DNA from: Myxococcales bacterium
Lineage (GTDB): Bacteria; Myxococcota_A; Polyangia; Palsa-1104; JAEUJZ01
DNA length: 64,000 bases
Assembly: GCA_016794365.1 (NCBI GenBank)
Contig: JAEUKB010000075.1
Span: 81,602-145,601, forward strand
Direction of reading: 5' to 3'
The position numbers were made by a program, and so were the translations under genes. Under the pieces are notes generated by a model. It saw only the letters and a list, made by a program, of their open reading frames with translations, had not been told where the DNA came from and ran no database searches. This document shows, one piece after another, positions 36,861-45,049 of this stretch (the stretch's first letter is position 1; every line of letters begins with the position of its first letter).

Positions 36861-36879
36861 GTGGTCCAGCTGTGGTCCA
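36861..36879 (+). repeat. Paired GTGGTCCA repeats, right end of element
   Basis: GTGGTCCA at 36861 and at 36872, 11 bp apart, in the same orientation as the left-end pair and about 100 bp from the right att core. The DNA between them and the core (36881-36940) is very AT-rich (TATATATGAATATATAAATA), which would ease bending of an integration complex and may also hold the integrase promoter. Confidence 0.6.
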
Positions 36880-36922
36880 CAAAATCGATGTATATATGAA
36901 TATATAAATATGGTCGATTCGA

Positions 36923-37708
36923 TCAAATCTGCGACGGAAGATCTATATCTGTGATGATCCATCGATCCCGATAGACCATATGAAACCACTGCTCGACATT
37001 GGAAAGGTAGATCGTTCGCATCGTGACGTTGAGCGCGCGCGCGGCCTGGCCCAAACCGACCAGCGTTCGCTCTCCGTGCAGATCACCCACGCGAGCGATG
37101 ACGCGACGAGAGATCATCAGCTCACGGATGCGACCATAGAGCACCGGATCGGACATCCACGTCGCGGCTTTGCCATTGCGACTGACCTGCTTTTCGCGCG
37201 TCAGGTGCGCACCGATCATGAAGCGATAGGTTCGATACGAGCGCAAAAGCTCAGGCGCTTCGGCTCCCCAGCGCTCGGTCAGCGCGCGCTGCACGGTGGC
37301 ATCGGCACGCAGCGTCATCAGCTTGAGGAGCGCATCGGGCGACTCCGCATACGGAATCAGCGCCGCGTAGACCCGGTGCCAGCGAATGACCTCGGCATCG
37401 ATATCGACCAGGAACAGCAGCTCGGCTTGTGCGACGGCAGCCAGCGTATAGTTTTGGTCTGCACCGACGCCCAGATAGCCACCACCGATTCGGCTCAGCG
37501 TCGAAAAAAACAGGTCATGCCGTCGCTCATTGGATCGCAGAAAGTGAATCCGCACGTTGTACGGCTTTTCTTCCGCTGTGGCTTGCAGAAGCTGCTGCTG
37601 ATGCGCACCGAGCACAGGCTGAGCCGATGCATGCGCGTGCTCAAACAGCAGCGACAGCGAGGCCACAAAACCCAAGCTCCATCCAATCGACCAGCCGCGT
37701 TCGCCCAT
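36923..37708 (-). CDS. 5' part of split gene: conserved secreted protein
   Basis: 261 residues as it stands. A signal peptide or N-terminal anchor (WSIGWSLGFVASLSLLFEHAHA) is followed by a domain with GGGYLGVGADQNYTL and AELLFLVDIDAEVIRWHRVYAALIP, and near the end RTIYLSNVEQWF. The GVGxDQNY / DxD pattern suggests a methyltransferase-like fold, but I cannot name a family with confidence. The last 19 residues (HMVYRD to the stop) come from the element; the native C-terminus is at 30658-30318. Joined across the 27-bp repeat the gene is 1,041 nt (346 residues). The ATG has GGGGAG upstream. Confidence 0.85.
   Translation of the reverse strand: MGERGWSIGWSLGFVASLSLLFEHAHASAQPVLGAHQQQLLQATAEEKPYNVRIHFLRSNERRHDLFFSTLSRIGGGYLGVGADQNYTLAAVAQAELLFLVDIDAEVIRWHRVYAALIPYAESPDALLKLMTLRADATVQRALTERWGAEAPELLRSYRTYRFMIGAHLTREKQVSRNGKAATWMSDPVLYGRIRELMISRRVIARVGDLHGERTLVGLGQAARALNVTMRTIYLSNVEQWFHMVYRDRWIITDIDLPSQI
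36982..37008. repeat. Right att site, 27-bp direct repeat
   Basis: Second copy of the 27-bp repeat at 30632-30658, no mismatches. It lies inside the coding region of the split gene, and its codon phase (second codon position at the high-coordinate end) equals that of the left copy. Confidence 0.88.
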
Positions 37709-37885
37709 TGCTCCCCGCTGTTAATTATTTGGAATTTTGAACGTAATTTGAATCACAAATTTGTTGAATATTTACAGACATGACGCGCGGTGGGACGGCG
37801 TTTTACAATCGGACTTGTTCCCGTAAGATGGGGTTCGCAACTGCTCGTTGTTTGGGTTGTCCTCGAAGGTGAAGGAGAGAAGCTG

Positions 37886-38698
37886 ATGCGCCTGTCCCGA
37901 TTTGTTTGGTCGTCTTGGTTGATTGCGCTGCTGGTGCTGTCGTCCGGCTGTGCAGAGCTAAACCGAATGATGCAGGGTGCGATGACAAGCGGGATTCAGC
38001 AGCAGCGTGCGAATCCTCCGGTGGTGACGGCGGGCAATCCGCAGCTGGTGAGGGCTCCGTCGCTACAGCTTTTGGCCGCGTACTACTGTCCACAGGTGAT
38101 CACCGATCGGATGCTGCGCATGGGCTGTACGATTGGGCTGGGGGCGCCGCCTCCGCAGAGCCAGCTCGTGTTCGAGTTCGGTGTGCCCGTCACGATCAAG
38201 AACCCGAACAACATTCCGATTCCGGCGCTCGATATCTTGCTGGGGCTGAAGCTGTTTCCGGGTCAGCAGGCGGAAGCGCTTGGATCGGTGTGCGTCAGCA
38301 TGTGTGGCGCAAACGAGCCGTCCTGTAACGGCATGGCCAAGCCGGGCGCGTGTACTGCATCAAACGGAGGCGTCAAGACGGCAGCGGACTTCATCGCTGC
38401 GATTCCGGGTCTGATTGTCGGCTTGGCCAACGGATCGCTCGTCAATGAGCTGCGCAAGTCGCTGATTCCTGCGGGCGGCGATGTGCGCTTGAACTTGGTG
38501 TTTCCGCTCGGGATTGAGCAAGCGCTGCGGATCGTGCAAAACGTCATTCAGCCCGTCGTCGAGAGCATGCTTCGTCAGCAGCGCAATGGGCTGGACATCC
38601 CGGTCGCCGCTGAAGGAACGGTGTTTGTGAACCTGCCGGTGGTGGGACGCTTGGGCGTTCCGTTTGGTCCGATTCAAACGACGTGGCGCGTCAACTAA
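37886..38698 (+). CDS. Lipoprotein, LEA14-like (tentative)
   Basis: 270 residues from the ATG at 37886, chosen because AAGGAGAG lies about 6 bp upstream; the frame stays open further up to 37790 without a signal. A lipobox (LVLSSGC) marks it as a lipoprotein. FGVPVTIKNPNNIPIPALDILLGLKLF resembles the LEA14/WHy beta-sandwich pattern. A Cys cluster (CVSMCGANEPSCNG and GACT) follows. An AT-rich 177-bp region separates it from the divergent split gene and likely holds both promoters. Function is unknown. Confidence 0.75.
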   Translation: MRLSRFVWSSWLIALLVLSSGCAELNRMMQGAMTSGIQQQRANPPVVTAGNPQLVRAPSLQLLAAYYCPQVITDRMLRMGCTIGLGAPPPQSQLVFEFGVPVTIKNPNNIPIPALDILLGLKLFPGQQAEALGSVCVSMCGANEPSCNGMAKPGACTASNGGVKTAADFIAAIPGLIVGLANGSLVNELRKSLIPAGGDVRLNLVFPLGIEQALRIVQNVIQPVVESMLRQQRNGLDIPVAAEGTVFVNLPVVGRLGVPFGPIQTTWRVN

Positions 38699-38837
38699 GC
38701 GCGGACCGGGCGTAAGCCTGTGAACTTGTGGCGCTTGTTACTTCGTCAAACTGCGACGCACTGCACCGTCTCTCCTCTTTGTAAAATCAGCATATCCGTG
38801 CGACGTTTGGCCATCCGCTTCACCAAGGAGCCAGAAC

Positions 38838-39140
38838 ATGTACGTCGTGGTTGTCCGTGTTCATGTCATTGCTGATCGTGTAAGCGACTTCATCTCTGCG
38901 ACGCTGGCCAATGCCCAAGGCACGCGTCAGGAGCCGGGAAATGTTCGCTTTGATGTGCTCCAGCAAAAGGACGATCCGACACGGTTTACGCTGTACGAGG
39001 TCTATCCCGACGAGCACGGCTTCAAAGCGCATCAGCAGACCGCGCACTATCTGACGTGGAAAGCTGCGGTGGCGGACATGATGGCCAGTCCTCGGGTGGG
39101 CGAAAAGCACCACAGCTTGTTTCCCAGTCCGTGGGCGTAA
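38838..39140 (+). CDS. ABM/LsrG-like small monooxygenase-fold protein
   Basis: 100 residues forming one ferredoxin-like antibiotic biosynthesis monooxygenase domain: YVVVVRVHVIADRVSDFISATLANAQGTRQEPGNVRFDVLQ and FTLYEVYPDEHGFKAHQQTAHYLTW, the usual signature with the conserved His-rich helix. Members act as quinol monooxygenases or as LsrG-type isomerases. It is 15 bp upstream of the Fe-dependent dehydrogenase gene, so the two are almost certainly one operon and may handle the same small carbonyl substrate. AAGGAG precedes the ATG. Confidence 0.88.
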   Translation: MYVVVVRVHVIADRVSDFISATLANAQGTRQEPGNVRFDVLQQKDDPTRFTLYEVYPDEHGFKAHQQTAHYLTWKAAVADMMASPRVGEKHHSLFPSPWA

Positions 39141-39155
39141 ACCGAGGCTGCGACG

Positions 39156-40346
39156 ATGCAGTTTCAGTTTCGGACGGCCTCTCAGATTGTGTTTGGCAAA
39201 GGCGAGCATCGACGTGCAGCCTCGCTTGCGTTAGATCTGGGCCGTCGTGTGCTTTTGGTGACGGGTTCATCGTCGCTGGGGGCGCGCGGCGTGCTGCAGC
39301 AAGTCCTGGCTGCGCTGCATGAACGATCCGAGCACGTTGAGCATGTGTCTGTCTCGGGAGAGCCCGAGGTTGCGCAGGTCGATGCGCTCACCGCGCAGTG
39401 CAAAGACGCGGGCTGTCAGGTGGTGCTGGCCATCGGTGGTGGCAGCGTGCTCGATGTCGGCAAAGCGGTGGCTGCGCTGTCGCGAAATGACGGTGCGTGT
39501 ATCGAGTATTTGGAAGATGTCGGACGAGGTACGCCTCGGCCTGTGCGCGAAGTGCCGCTGCCGGTTGTGGCCGTTCCAACGACCGCAGGAAGCGGATCGG
39601 AAGTTACGCGCAACAGCGTCTTGAAAGTGCCCGAGCTGAAGGTGAAGCGCAGCCTGCGCAGCGAGCTGATGATTCCGAAGATCGCCGTCGTGGATCCGCT
39701 GCTGGTGGAATCGGCTCCGCAGCGCGTGGCAGCGAGTGCTGGGATGGATGCGCTCACGCATCTGCTCGAAGGCTATCTGTCCAAAGGTGCGCAGCCGCTC
39801 ACCGACGCGCTGGCGCTGCAAGGGATCGCGCTTTCCTGGCGCGCGCTGCACGACCTGGCGGACGGATACGAAGGAAAGACGCAGGCGCTCGGGACGCAGG
39901 CCTCGGAACACTTGGCGCTTGCAAGCTTGTGGGGCGGAGTGGTGCTGGCCAACGCAGGACTTGGTGCGGTTCATGGCTTGGTCGCGCCGCTTGGCGGTCT
40001 GTGCGACGTGGCGCATGGAGACGGCTGCGCGTGTCTGCTGCCTGCAACCTTTCGCGTCAATGCGGAAGCGCTGTTGCGACGACAGGCTCAGAGCCCGGCG
40101 ACGCAGCGACTGTACGAGCTGGTTTCGATGCTCACGGGGGGACGAAGAGACTTGGATCTCGCGCTGGATCGTCTGGATGTGCTGCGACGAAGGCTCGGGA
40201 TTCGTTCGCTGGCGCAGCAAGGCGTTACGTCCGGGCAGTTTGCGCAGATCATCGCGTCGGCTCGTGGCGGCAGCATGCGCAGCAATCCGATCGAGCTGAG
40301 CGATGAAGAACTGGCCACGATTTTGGAGACGAGCCTTGGCGCATAG
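39156..40346 (+). CDS. Iron-containing alcohol dehydrogenase
   Basis: 396 residues, typical length for the group III Fe-ADH family. The NAD-binding motif is GGGSVLDVGKA at about residues 93-103, and PTTAGSGSEVT follows at about 142. Metal ligands sit in DALTHLLEGYL, VHGLVAPLGG and AHGDGCACLLP (the D, H, H, H set). It should interconvert an alcohol or hydroxy-acid and its carbonyl using NAD(P). The start codon ATG has GAGGC upstream. Partner of the ABM protein in the same operon. Confidence 0.93.
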   Translation: MQFQFRTASQIVFGKGEHRRAASLALDLGRRVLLVTGSSSLGARGVLQQVLAALHERSEHVEHVSVSGEPEVAQVDALTAQCKDAGCQVVLAIGGGSVLDVGKAVAALSRNDGACIEYLEDVGRGTPRPVREVPLPVVAVPTTAGSGSEVTRNSVLKVPELKVKRSLRSELMIPKIAVVDPLLVESAPQRVAASAGMDALTHLLEGYLSKGAQPLTDALALQGIALSWRALHDLADGYEGKTQALGTQASEHLALASLWGGVVLANAGLGAVHGLVAPLGGLCDVAHGDGCACLLPATFRVNAEALLRRQAQSPATQRLYELVSMLTGGRRDLDLALDRLDVLRRRLGIRSLAQQGVTSGQFAQIIASARGGSMRSNPIELSDEELATILETSLGA

Positions 40347-40373
40347 CTCGCTTTCCTCGAAGAAGAGCTAGAC

Positions 40374-40595
40374 ATGGAGAGCCAGATTTTTCGCATTGTC
40401 GCGTTCGTGGAAGCCAAGCTGACGCCGTTTGCGATCAGTCGGCTCATCATGTTGTCGGGCGTGTCGGTGCGAAAGTACGGCCAGTTCAGCAAAGACGATG
40501 TGGGCGACCTGCGGAAGGTTCGTGCCGCACTCAAGACGCTGCTCAATGCGCGTGACTTGAGCGAGCTAGAAGAGATCCTGGCGCGCGCACCGTAG
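40374..40595 (+). CDS. Small helical hypothetical protein
   Basis: A 73-residue all-helical-looking protein (FAISRLIMLSGVSVRKYGQF, DDVGDLRKVRAALKTLLNARDLSELEEILARAP) that starts 27 bp after the dehydrogenase stop with a GA-rich (GAAGAAGAG) leader. Its codon use resembles the neighbours. No family recognised. It could be the last gene of the monooxygenase/dehydrogenase operon. Confidence 0.55.
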   Translation: MESQIFRIVAFVEAKLTPFAISRLIMLSGVSVRKYGQFSKDDVGDLRKVRAALKTLLNARDLSELEEILARAP

Positions 40596-40705
40596 CGACG
40601 GAAAGCCTGCGCGACACAGACGACGGAATCAGTGCTGAATCATTGTGAAAACGATGCGAAAACGACGCTAGGAACGCCAACGACGAAGGAAAAAAGGAGA
40701 CAGCG

Positions 40706-41899
40706 ATGACGCAGCTTCGGACCGGTTTCGGAACCAGCACGGTCGCAAACACGCAAGCCGCAGTACTGGAAGCAGTACAAGAAGCCAGTGCGCAGCTTGG
40801 CGGACTTCAACCTGGCCTGGCAATGGTGACGTGTACCGTCGAGCATGACGCGCAAGCGGTGTTTGCCTCACTTCAGCGAGCACTGCCGGGAGCGCTGATT
40901 CATGGTGTGACGACCTCGCTCGGTGTGCTGACCAAGCAAGGCATCGTCGCCAGCGGGGAAGGTGTCATCGGCATCTTGCTGTTTGCTGCCGAGGGTGCGC
41001 TCAGCTTTTCCGTCGGATATGCCACGCTCGGAGACGATGCCCGGGCCGCCGGTCGTCGCGCTGCGTCACAGCTTGTCTCGTCCTCGCAGACGCCGCGTGT
41101 GATCCTGTTTAATAGCTCTCCCGGTCGAGAAGAAGACATCTTGGCTGGCATCGCCGACGTACTTCCCGGCGTTCCCGCCTTTGGTGGCAGCGCGGCAGAT
41201 CATGCGATCGTCGGTGAGTGGTCTGTCTTCACAAATGCTGGCGTCGAAAAAGATGCGGTGTCGATCGCTGCGCTGTGTGGCGACATCGCGTTTGGAGGCG
41301 CGCTGCTGGCTCCGTTTGAAGCCACGTCGTCGCGCGCCGTGGTGACCGAAGGCCACGATCGTCACATCACTCGTCTGGACGGTCAGCCCGCTGGCGAGGT
41401 GCTCAATGCGTGGCTGGGCGGCAGTTTGTCGCTGCAAGTCGCTGAAGGCGGCAACATCCTGGCTCAGACTGCGCTAAGTCCGCTCGCGATTCGTCATCAG
41501 GCCGGGGACGGCGAGCACTACGTCACGATCCATCCGTCGCAGATTCACGTCGAGGATCGCAGCATTGATCTCTTCGCGCGCATCCAGCAAGGCGACGAGA
41601 TCTGCATGATGAAAGGCACCGTCGAAGATCTGACGCAAGTGCTGAGCCGACTGTATACGCTGGCCTGTCGTGGCCTCTCGCCCGACAAGATCCGTGCAGC
41701 GCTGCTGATCTATTGTGCGGGCTGTGCGGGAGCGGTCGGTTCGGCGCTCCACGACGGACTGCGTACGCACCTGGGACCGGCGCTTGGCTCCATTCCGCTG
41801 CTTGGGATGTGTACGTTTGGCGAACAAGGCCACATTCCTGGCCTCGGTAACGTGCATCAGGATCTGTCGGTGAGTCTGCTGCTGCTGGCGGACAAATAA
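40706..41899 (+). CDS. FIST N/C-domain sensory protein
   Basis: 397 residues. The N-terminal FIST domain (about 35-220) has LIHGVTTSLGVLTKQG and PAFGGSAADH; the C-terminal FIST_C domain (about 225-370) has LSPLAIRHQAGDGEHY and CAGCAGAVG. FIST proteins are ligand-binding input modules, often linked to chemotaxis or two-component systems, proposed to sense small molecules such as amino acids. Here it stands alone with no output domain. AAGGAG precedes the ATG. It converges on dnaK, whose terminator hairpin overlaps its last codons. Confidence 0.88.
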   Translation: MTQLRTGFGTSTVANTQAAVLEAVQEASAQLGGLQPGLAMVTCTVEHDAQAVFASLQRALPGALIHGVTTSLGVLTKQGIVASGEGVIGILLFAAEGALSFSVGYATLGDDARAAGRRAASQLVSSSQTPRVILFNSSPGREEDILAGIADVLPGVPAFGGSAADHAIVGEWSVFTNAGVEKDAVSIAALCGDIAFGGALLAPFEATSSRAVVTEGHDRHITRLDGQPAGEVLNAWLGGSLSLQVAEGGNILAQTALSPLAIRHQAGDGEHYVTIHPSQIHVEDRSIDLFARIQQGDEICMMKGTVEDLTQVLSRLYTLACRGLSPDKIRAALLIYCAGCAGAVGSALHDGLRTHLGPALGSIPLLGMCTFGEQGHIPGLGNVHQDLSVSLLLLADK

Positions 41900-41930
41900 A
41901 AAAGGCGGCTCCGACGTGCGGAAACCGCCT
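41890..41930 (-). terminator. Intrinsic terminator of dnaK
   Basis: Read on the minus strand, the stem AAGGCGG/CCGCCTT (41924-41930 with 41901-41907) is followed by a run of T residues (TTTTTTATTTG). There is no T-run on the plus side, so it serves dnaK mainly. It begins about 58 bp beyond the dnaK stop and overlaps the stop of the FIST gene. Confidence 0.8.
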
Positions 41931-41988
41931 TGAGGACGAAGCTTCGTCTGCACAGGCACTCGACCAGCGCGCTATGCAGACGGACTTG

Positions 41989-43920
41989 TTACTTGGACTC
42001 TTCGGTAAACTCTGCGTCGATGACGCCGTCGTCCTTCTTGCCGCCCGTCGCACCACCGGGAGCCTGCTGCTCACCCGGTGCCGCACCGCCCTGCGCACCT
42101 TGTGCGTTGCGGTACATCATCTCGCCGATCTTGTAGAGCGACTTCTTCAGCTTCTCTTCGCCTTCCTTGAGAGCCGCCACAGCGCCAGCGTCCTTGGCGT
42201 CGCGGTTCTGTTCCAGAATCTTCTTGGCTGACTCGATCTCGCGCTCGACTTCCGCACGATCTGCCTCGGGGATCTTGTCTCGGTTGTCCGCGACCAGCTT
42301 TTCCGCCTGATAGACCGCACTGTCGAGATGATTTCGCGCTTCGATCGCTTCTTTGCGCGCTTTGTCTTCCGCTTCGTGCGATTCCGCGTCGCGAACCATG
42401 CGCTGGATCTCAGACTCCGTCAGGCCCGAGCTTCCGCTGATCGTGATCTTTTGCTCTTTGTTCGTGCTCTTGTCACGCGCCGAGACATTGACGATGCCGT
42501 TGGCGTCGATATCGAACGTGACCTCGATCTGCGGAACACCACGCGGCGCGGGCGGAATGCCGTCCAGGTGGAACCGACCCAGGATCTTGTTGTCACGCGC
42601 CATCTGACGCTCGCCCTGCGTGACCACGACTTCAACCGTCGTCTGACCATCTGCCGCCGTCGAGAACGTCTCCGTCTTCTTCGTCGGGATGGTCGTATTG
42701 CGCGGGATCATCGGCGTCATCACGCCACCCAGCGTCTCAATGCCCAGCGTGAGCGGCGTCACATCGAGCAGCAGGATGTCCTTCACTTCGCCCGACAGAA
42801 CGCCTGCCTGGACTGCTGCACCGAGCGCAACGACTTCGTCGGGATTGACGCCCTTGTGCGGCTCTTTCTTGAAGAACTCGCGCACCACCTTTTGAACCAT
42901 CGGGATACGCGTCGAGCCACCAACGAGCACCACTTCGCCGATGTCTTCGACCTTCTTGCCTGCATCGGCCAGCGCCTTTTTCGTCGGCTCCAGCGATCGC
43001 ATCACGAAGTCTTCGATCATCTTCTCAAGCTTGCTGCGCGACAGCTTGATCTGAAGGTGCTTCGGTCCCGTCGCATCCGCCGTAAGGAACGGCAGGTTGA
43101 TCTCTGTCTCGGACACCGTCGAAAGCTCAATCTTCGCCTTTTCAGACGCTTCCTTGAGCCGCTGAAGCACCATCTTGTCCTTGCTGACATCGATGCCGGT
43201 GTCCTTTTTGAACTCACCGATCAGCCAGTCCATGATGCGAATATCGATGTCGTCGCCACCGAGGTGCGTATCACCGTTGGTCGAGATGACTTCAACGACC
43301 TTTTCGCCGACTTCCAGGATCGAGATATCGAACGTGCCACCGCCGAAGTCGTAGACCGCGATCAGGTGATCTTTGCCCTTATCCAGACCGTACGCGAGTG
43401 CCGCTGCCGTTGGCTCGTTGACGATGCGCTTTACATCCAGGCCAGCGATCCGTCCCGCATCCTTGGTGGCTTGACGCTGTGCATCGTTAAAGTACGCAGG
43501 AACCGTAATGACAGCTTCCGTCACTTTGTCGCCCAGGTAGTCTTCGGCTGCTCGCTTGAGCTTGGCCAGCACCTTGGCCGAAACCTCTTGGGGAGAATAA
43601 CGCTTGCCACGAATCTCGACGGCGGCATCGCCATTGTTCGCGGCGGCAACTTTGTACGGCACCCGGCGCGCTTCGTCGCCCACTTCATTTGCCTTGCGAC
43701 CCATGAAGCGCTTGATCGAATAGACCGTGTTTTCTGGGTTTGTGATGGACTGGCGACGAGCAACCTGGCCGACCAGGATCTCACCCTTTTCATCGAAGCC
43801 GACCACCGACGGAGTCAGCCGCCCGCCTTCTTCGTTCACAATGACCTTGGGCTCTTTGCCGTCCATGATGGCGACGACAGAGTTGGTCGTGCCAAGGTCG
43901 ATACCGATGATCTTTCCCAT
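41989..43920 (-). CDS. dnaK: Chaperone protein DnaK (Hsp70)
   Basis: 643 residues, normal for bacterial DnaK. The ATPase domain has GIDLGTTNSVVAIMDG, the phosphate-2 loop DFGGGTFDIS, and VLVGGSTRIPMVQ. The substrate-binding domain begins with LLDVTPLTLGIETLGGVMTPMIPRNTTIP. The helical lid ends in a Gly/Gln-rich tail and DDGVIDAEFTEE, the usual EEVD-like acidic end. It folds nascent and stressed proteins together with DnaJ and GrpE, whose genes are not in this window. GGAGG precedes the ATG by about 10 bp. A sigma70-like promoter and a strong terminator suggest a single-gene transcript. Confidence 0.99.
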   Translation of the reverse strand: MGKIIGIDLGTTNSVVAIMDGKEPKVIVNEEGGRLTPSVVGFDEKGEILVGQVARRQSITNPENTVYSIKRFMGRKANEVGDEARRVPYKVAAANNGDAAVEIRGKRYSPQEVSAKVLAKLKRAAEDYLGDKVTEAVITVPAYFNDAQRQATKDAGRIAGLDVKRIVNEPTAAALAYGLDKGKDHLIAVYDFGGGTFDISILEVGEKVVEVISTNGDTHLGGDDIDIRIMDWLIGEFKKDTGIDVSKDKMVLQRLKEASEKAKIELSTVSETEINLPFLTADATGPKHLQIKLSRSKLEKMIEDFVMRSLEPTKKALADAGKKVEDIGEVVLVGGSTRIPMVQKVVREFFKKEPHKGVNPDEVVALGAAVQAGVLSGEVKDILLLDVTPLTLGIETLGGVMTPMIPRNTTIPTKKTETFSTAADGQTTVEVVVTQGERQMARDNKILGRFHLDGIPPAPRGVPQIEVTFDIDANGIVNVSARDKSTNKEQKITISGSSGLTESEIQRMVRDAESHEAEDKARKEAIEARNHLDSAVYQAEKLVADNRDKIPEADRAEVEREIESAKKILEQNRDAKDAGAVAALKEGEEKLKKSLYKIGEMMYRNAQGAQGGAAPGEQQAPGGATGGKKDDGVIDAEFTEESK

Positions 43921-43990
43921 GTTCGTTTTGCCTCCGGGCGAACCCAGTTGTTTTCGCTATCTGGTTCGAATGTTCCGATTTTCTGCTGGG

Positions 43991-44018
43991 AAAGTAAGCA
44001 TGCATGTCATGCCGTCAA
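43991..44018 (-). promoter_or_regulatory. Candidate sigma70-type promoter of dnaK
   Basis: On the minus strand TTGACG (44018-44013) is followed after 16 bp by TACTTT (43996-43991), about 70 bp before the dnaK ATG. No CIRCE element or clear sigma32 consensus was seen between here and the gene. Confidence 0.45.
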
Positions 44019-44390
44019 GGCCACTCACTCAAGGAATCTCGGTCGAAATGTAGCCACAACTGGGAGAGCCTGCGCTGCGCGACCGTCCTCGTCTTCACTT
44101 GGTGTTCGGGTCTTTGCGTCTGAGCGCACCATCGCTTGCGACAGGTGATGACACAGCGCGCCATTCCAAGCTAAAGTGGGCGGAGTGTTTGACTTGCTCG
44201 GCAGAATGTGGTGCTAACAAGACAATGCAGCCGAGCAAGCGTGGAACTGAGCCGTGTGCATCGCGCATTCAATGGGCGACGGCACGGTCCAGTTTGAACG
44301 GTCGGCTTGGCGCATTACGCTTAGGGCCTTTGGCTCTGATTAAGTGGTTTCCCGAAGGTGGGTCTTAATGTCCGTACCCAAAACAAACAG
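44019..44390. other. Intergenic region between dnaK promoter and cytochrome lipoprotein
   Basis: About 370 bp with no convincing gene on either strand. A potential in-frame upstream start for the lipoprotein at 44344 lacks a ribosome-binding site. No tandem repeat or clear hairpin was seen. Confidence 0.5.
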
Positions 44391-44406
44391 CGAGGAGAGA
44401 GTGTCC

Positions 44407-44802
44407 ATGTATCTTGCGACCTATGCCCAGCGGCTACTCTGTGTGTTCGGACTCGGAATGATGCTGTCGGCTTGCGGAGGCACGACGGAGGAACCAGCGA
44501 CTCCGACCTACACGGAAGTCTATGCCCAGATGAAGAGTGCGTGCGGATCGTGTCACGCCACCGGCGGTGTTGCGGCCAAGAAGTTCGTGGTCGATAGCGC
44601 CAGCAGCGCCAATACCTACACGAGCATCAAGGCTGCCAACTTGATCACCACTGCTGATGCTTCGCCGCTCATCGTTGTTGGCAAGGGCGGAATGTACACG
44701 CCGGCTGCGGGCGGAGCCATGATGACGCACCCGAAGAACCTGACGGATTCGATGGCGACCAGCTGGGCCGCTTGGATCACGGCTGGAGCTGCCCAGAACT
44801 AA
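44407..44802 (+). CDS. Monohaem cytochrome c-like lipoprotein
   Basis: 131 residues from the ATG at 44407, where GAGGAGAG lies 8 bp upstream. The signal ends in a lipobox (MMLSACGG). A single haem c motif CGSCH is at about residue 44, with a probable distal Met in MMTHPKNLTDSMA near the C-terminus. The size and layout suggest a small electron carrier or haem sensor anchored in the membrane. A strong hairpin terminator follows. Confidence 0.82.
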   Translation: MYLATYAQRLLCVFGLGMMLSACGGTTEEPATPTYTEVYAQMKSACGSCHATGGVAAKKFVVDSASSANTYTSIKAANLITTADASPLIVVGKGGMYTPAAGGAMMTHPKNLTDSMATSWAAWITAGAAQN

Positions 44803-44823
44803 CGCGTTTTGCGTTGATTCAAG

Positions 44824-44909
44824 AGCCCGCCCGTTTCCGCATAGCTGCTGTGGCAATGTTGTAAGACGCACAGCGGCACTGTAGGAAACGGTGCGGGCTT
44901 TTTTATTTT
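44824..44909 (+). terminator. Long bipartite hairpin terminator
   Basis: An outer stem pairs AGCCCGC and CGTTTCC (44824-44838) with GGAAACG and GCGGGCT (44884-44899), and a 9-bp inner stem pairs GCTGCTGTG with CACAGCGGC. TTTTTTATTTTG follows. It is well placed to end the cytochrome lipoprotein transcript. The elaborate stem might also be a stable small RNA. Confidence 0.8.
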
Positions 44910-44976
44910 GGTAAAGCGTCTGCGCTATCCAGCCTGGCACCGACAGAGGCTGGCTCTGTTCGATTCGCAACGTGCC

Positions 44977-45049
44977 GGTCGCATGGCCCCGGTCGCATGG
45001 CCCCCGGTCGCATGGCCCCGGTCGCATGGCCCCCGGTCGCATGGCCCCG
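44977..45049. repeat. GGTCGCATGGCCCC tandem repeat, 5 units
   Basis: Five units of GGTCGCATGGCCCC start at 44977, 44991, 45006, 45020 and 45035, alternating 14 and 15 bp. The rest of the 44910-45194 gap holds nothing recognisable. The array is about 145 bp upstream of the kinase start. Frames through it are low-complexity and not credible genes. Confidence 0.85.

Larger units (their letters stand above)
30632..37008. mobile_element. 6.35-kb integrative element inserted in a chromosomal gene
   Basis: The element is bounded by a perfect 27-bp direct repeat and spans 6,350 bp from one repeat to the other. It carries, left to right, a metallophosphoesterase gene, an FG-GAP lipoprotein gene on the other strand, a small excisionase-like gene and a tyrosine recombinase gene next to the right end. 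Paired GTGGTCCA repeats lie just inside each end. The target is a protein-coding gene, not a tRNA, and the reading frames of the two target fragments join exactly across the repeat. No replication, conjugation or transposase gene is present, so it would need help from another element for transfer. Confidence 0.88.

Noticed and set aside
43960..43975. GGTTCGAAT, like a tRNA T-arm
   Set aside because: No acceptor stem or anticodon arm could be built around it.
42328..44148. 606-residue plus-strand frame opposite dnaK
   Set aside because: Antisense shadow of dnaK; composition and motif content belong to the minus-strand gene.
43921..44350. CIRCE or heat-shock operator upstream of dnaK
   Set aside because: Only a partial half-like GTGCTAAC was seen on the far side; no TTAGCACTC-N9-GAGTGCTAA arrangement.
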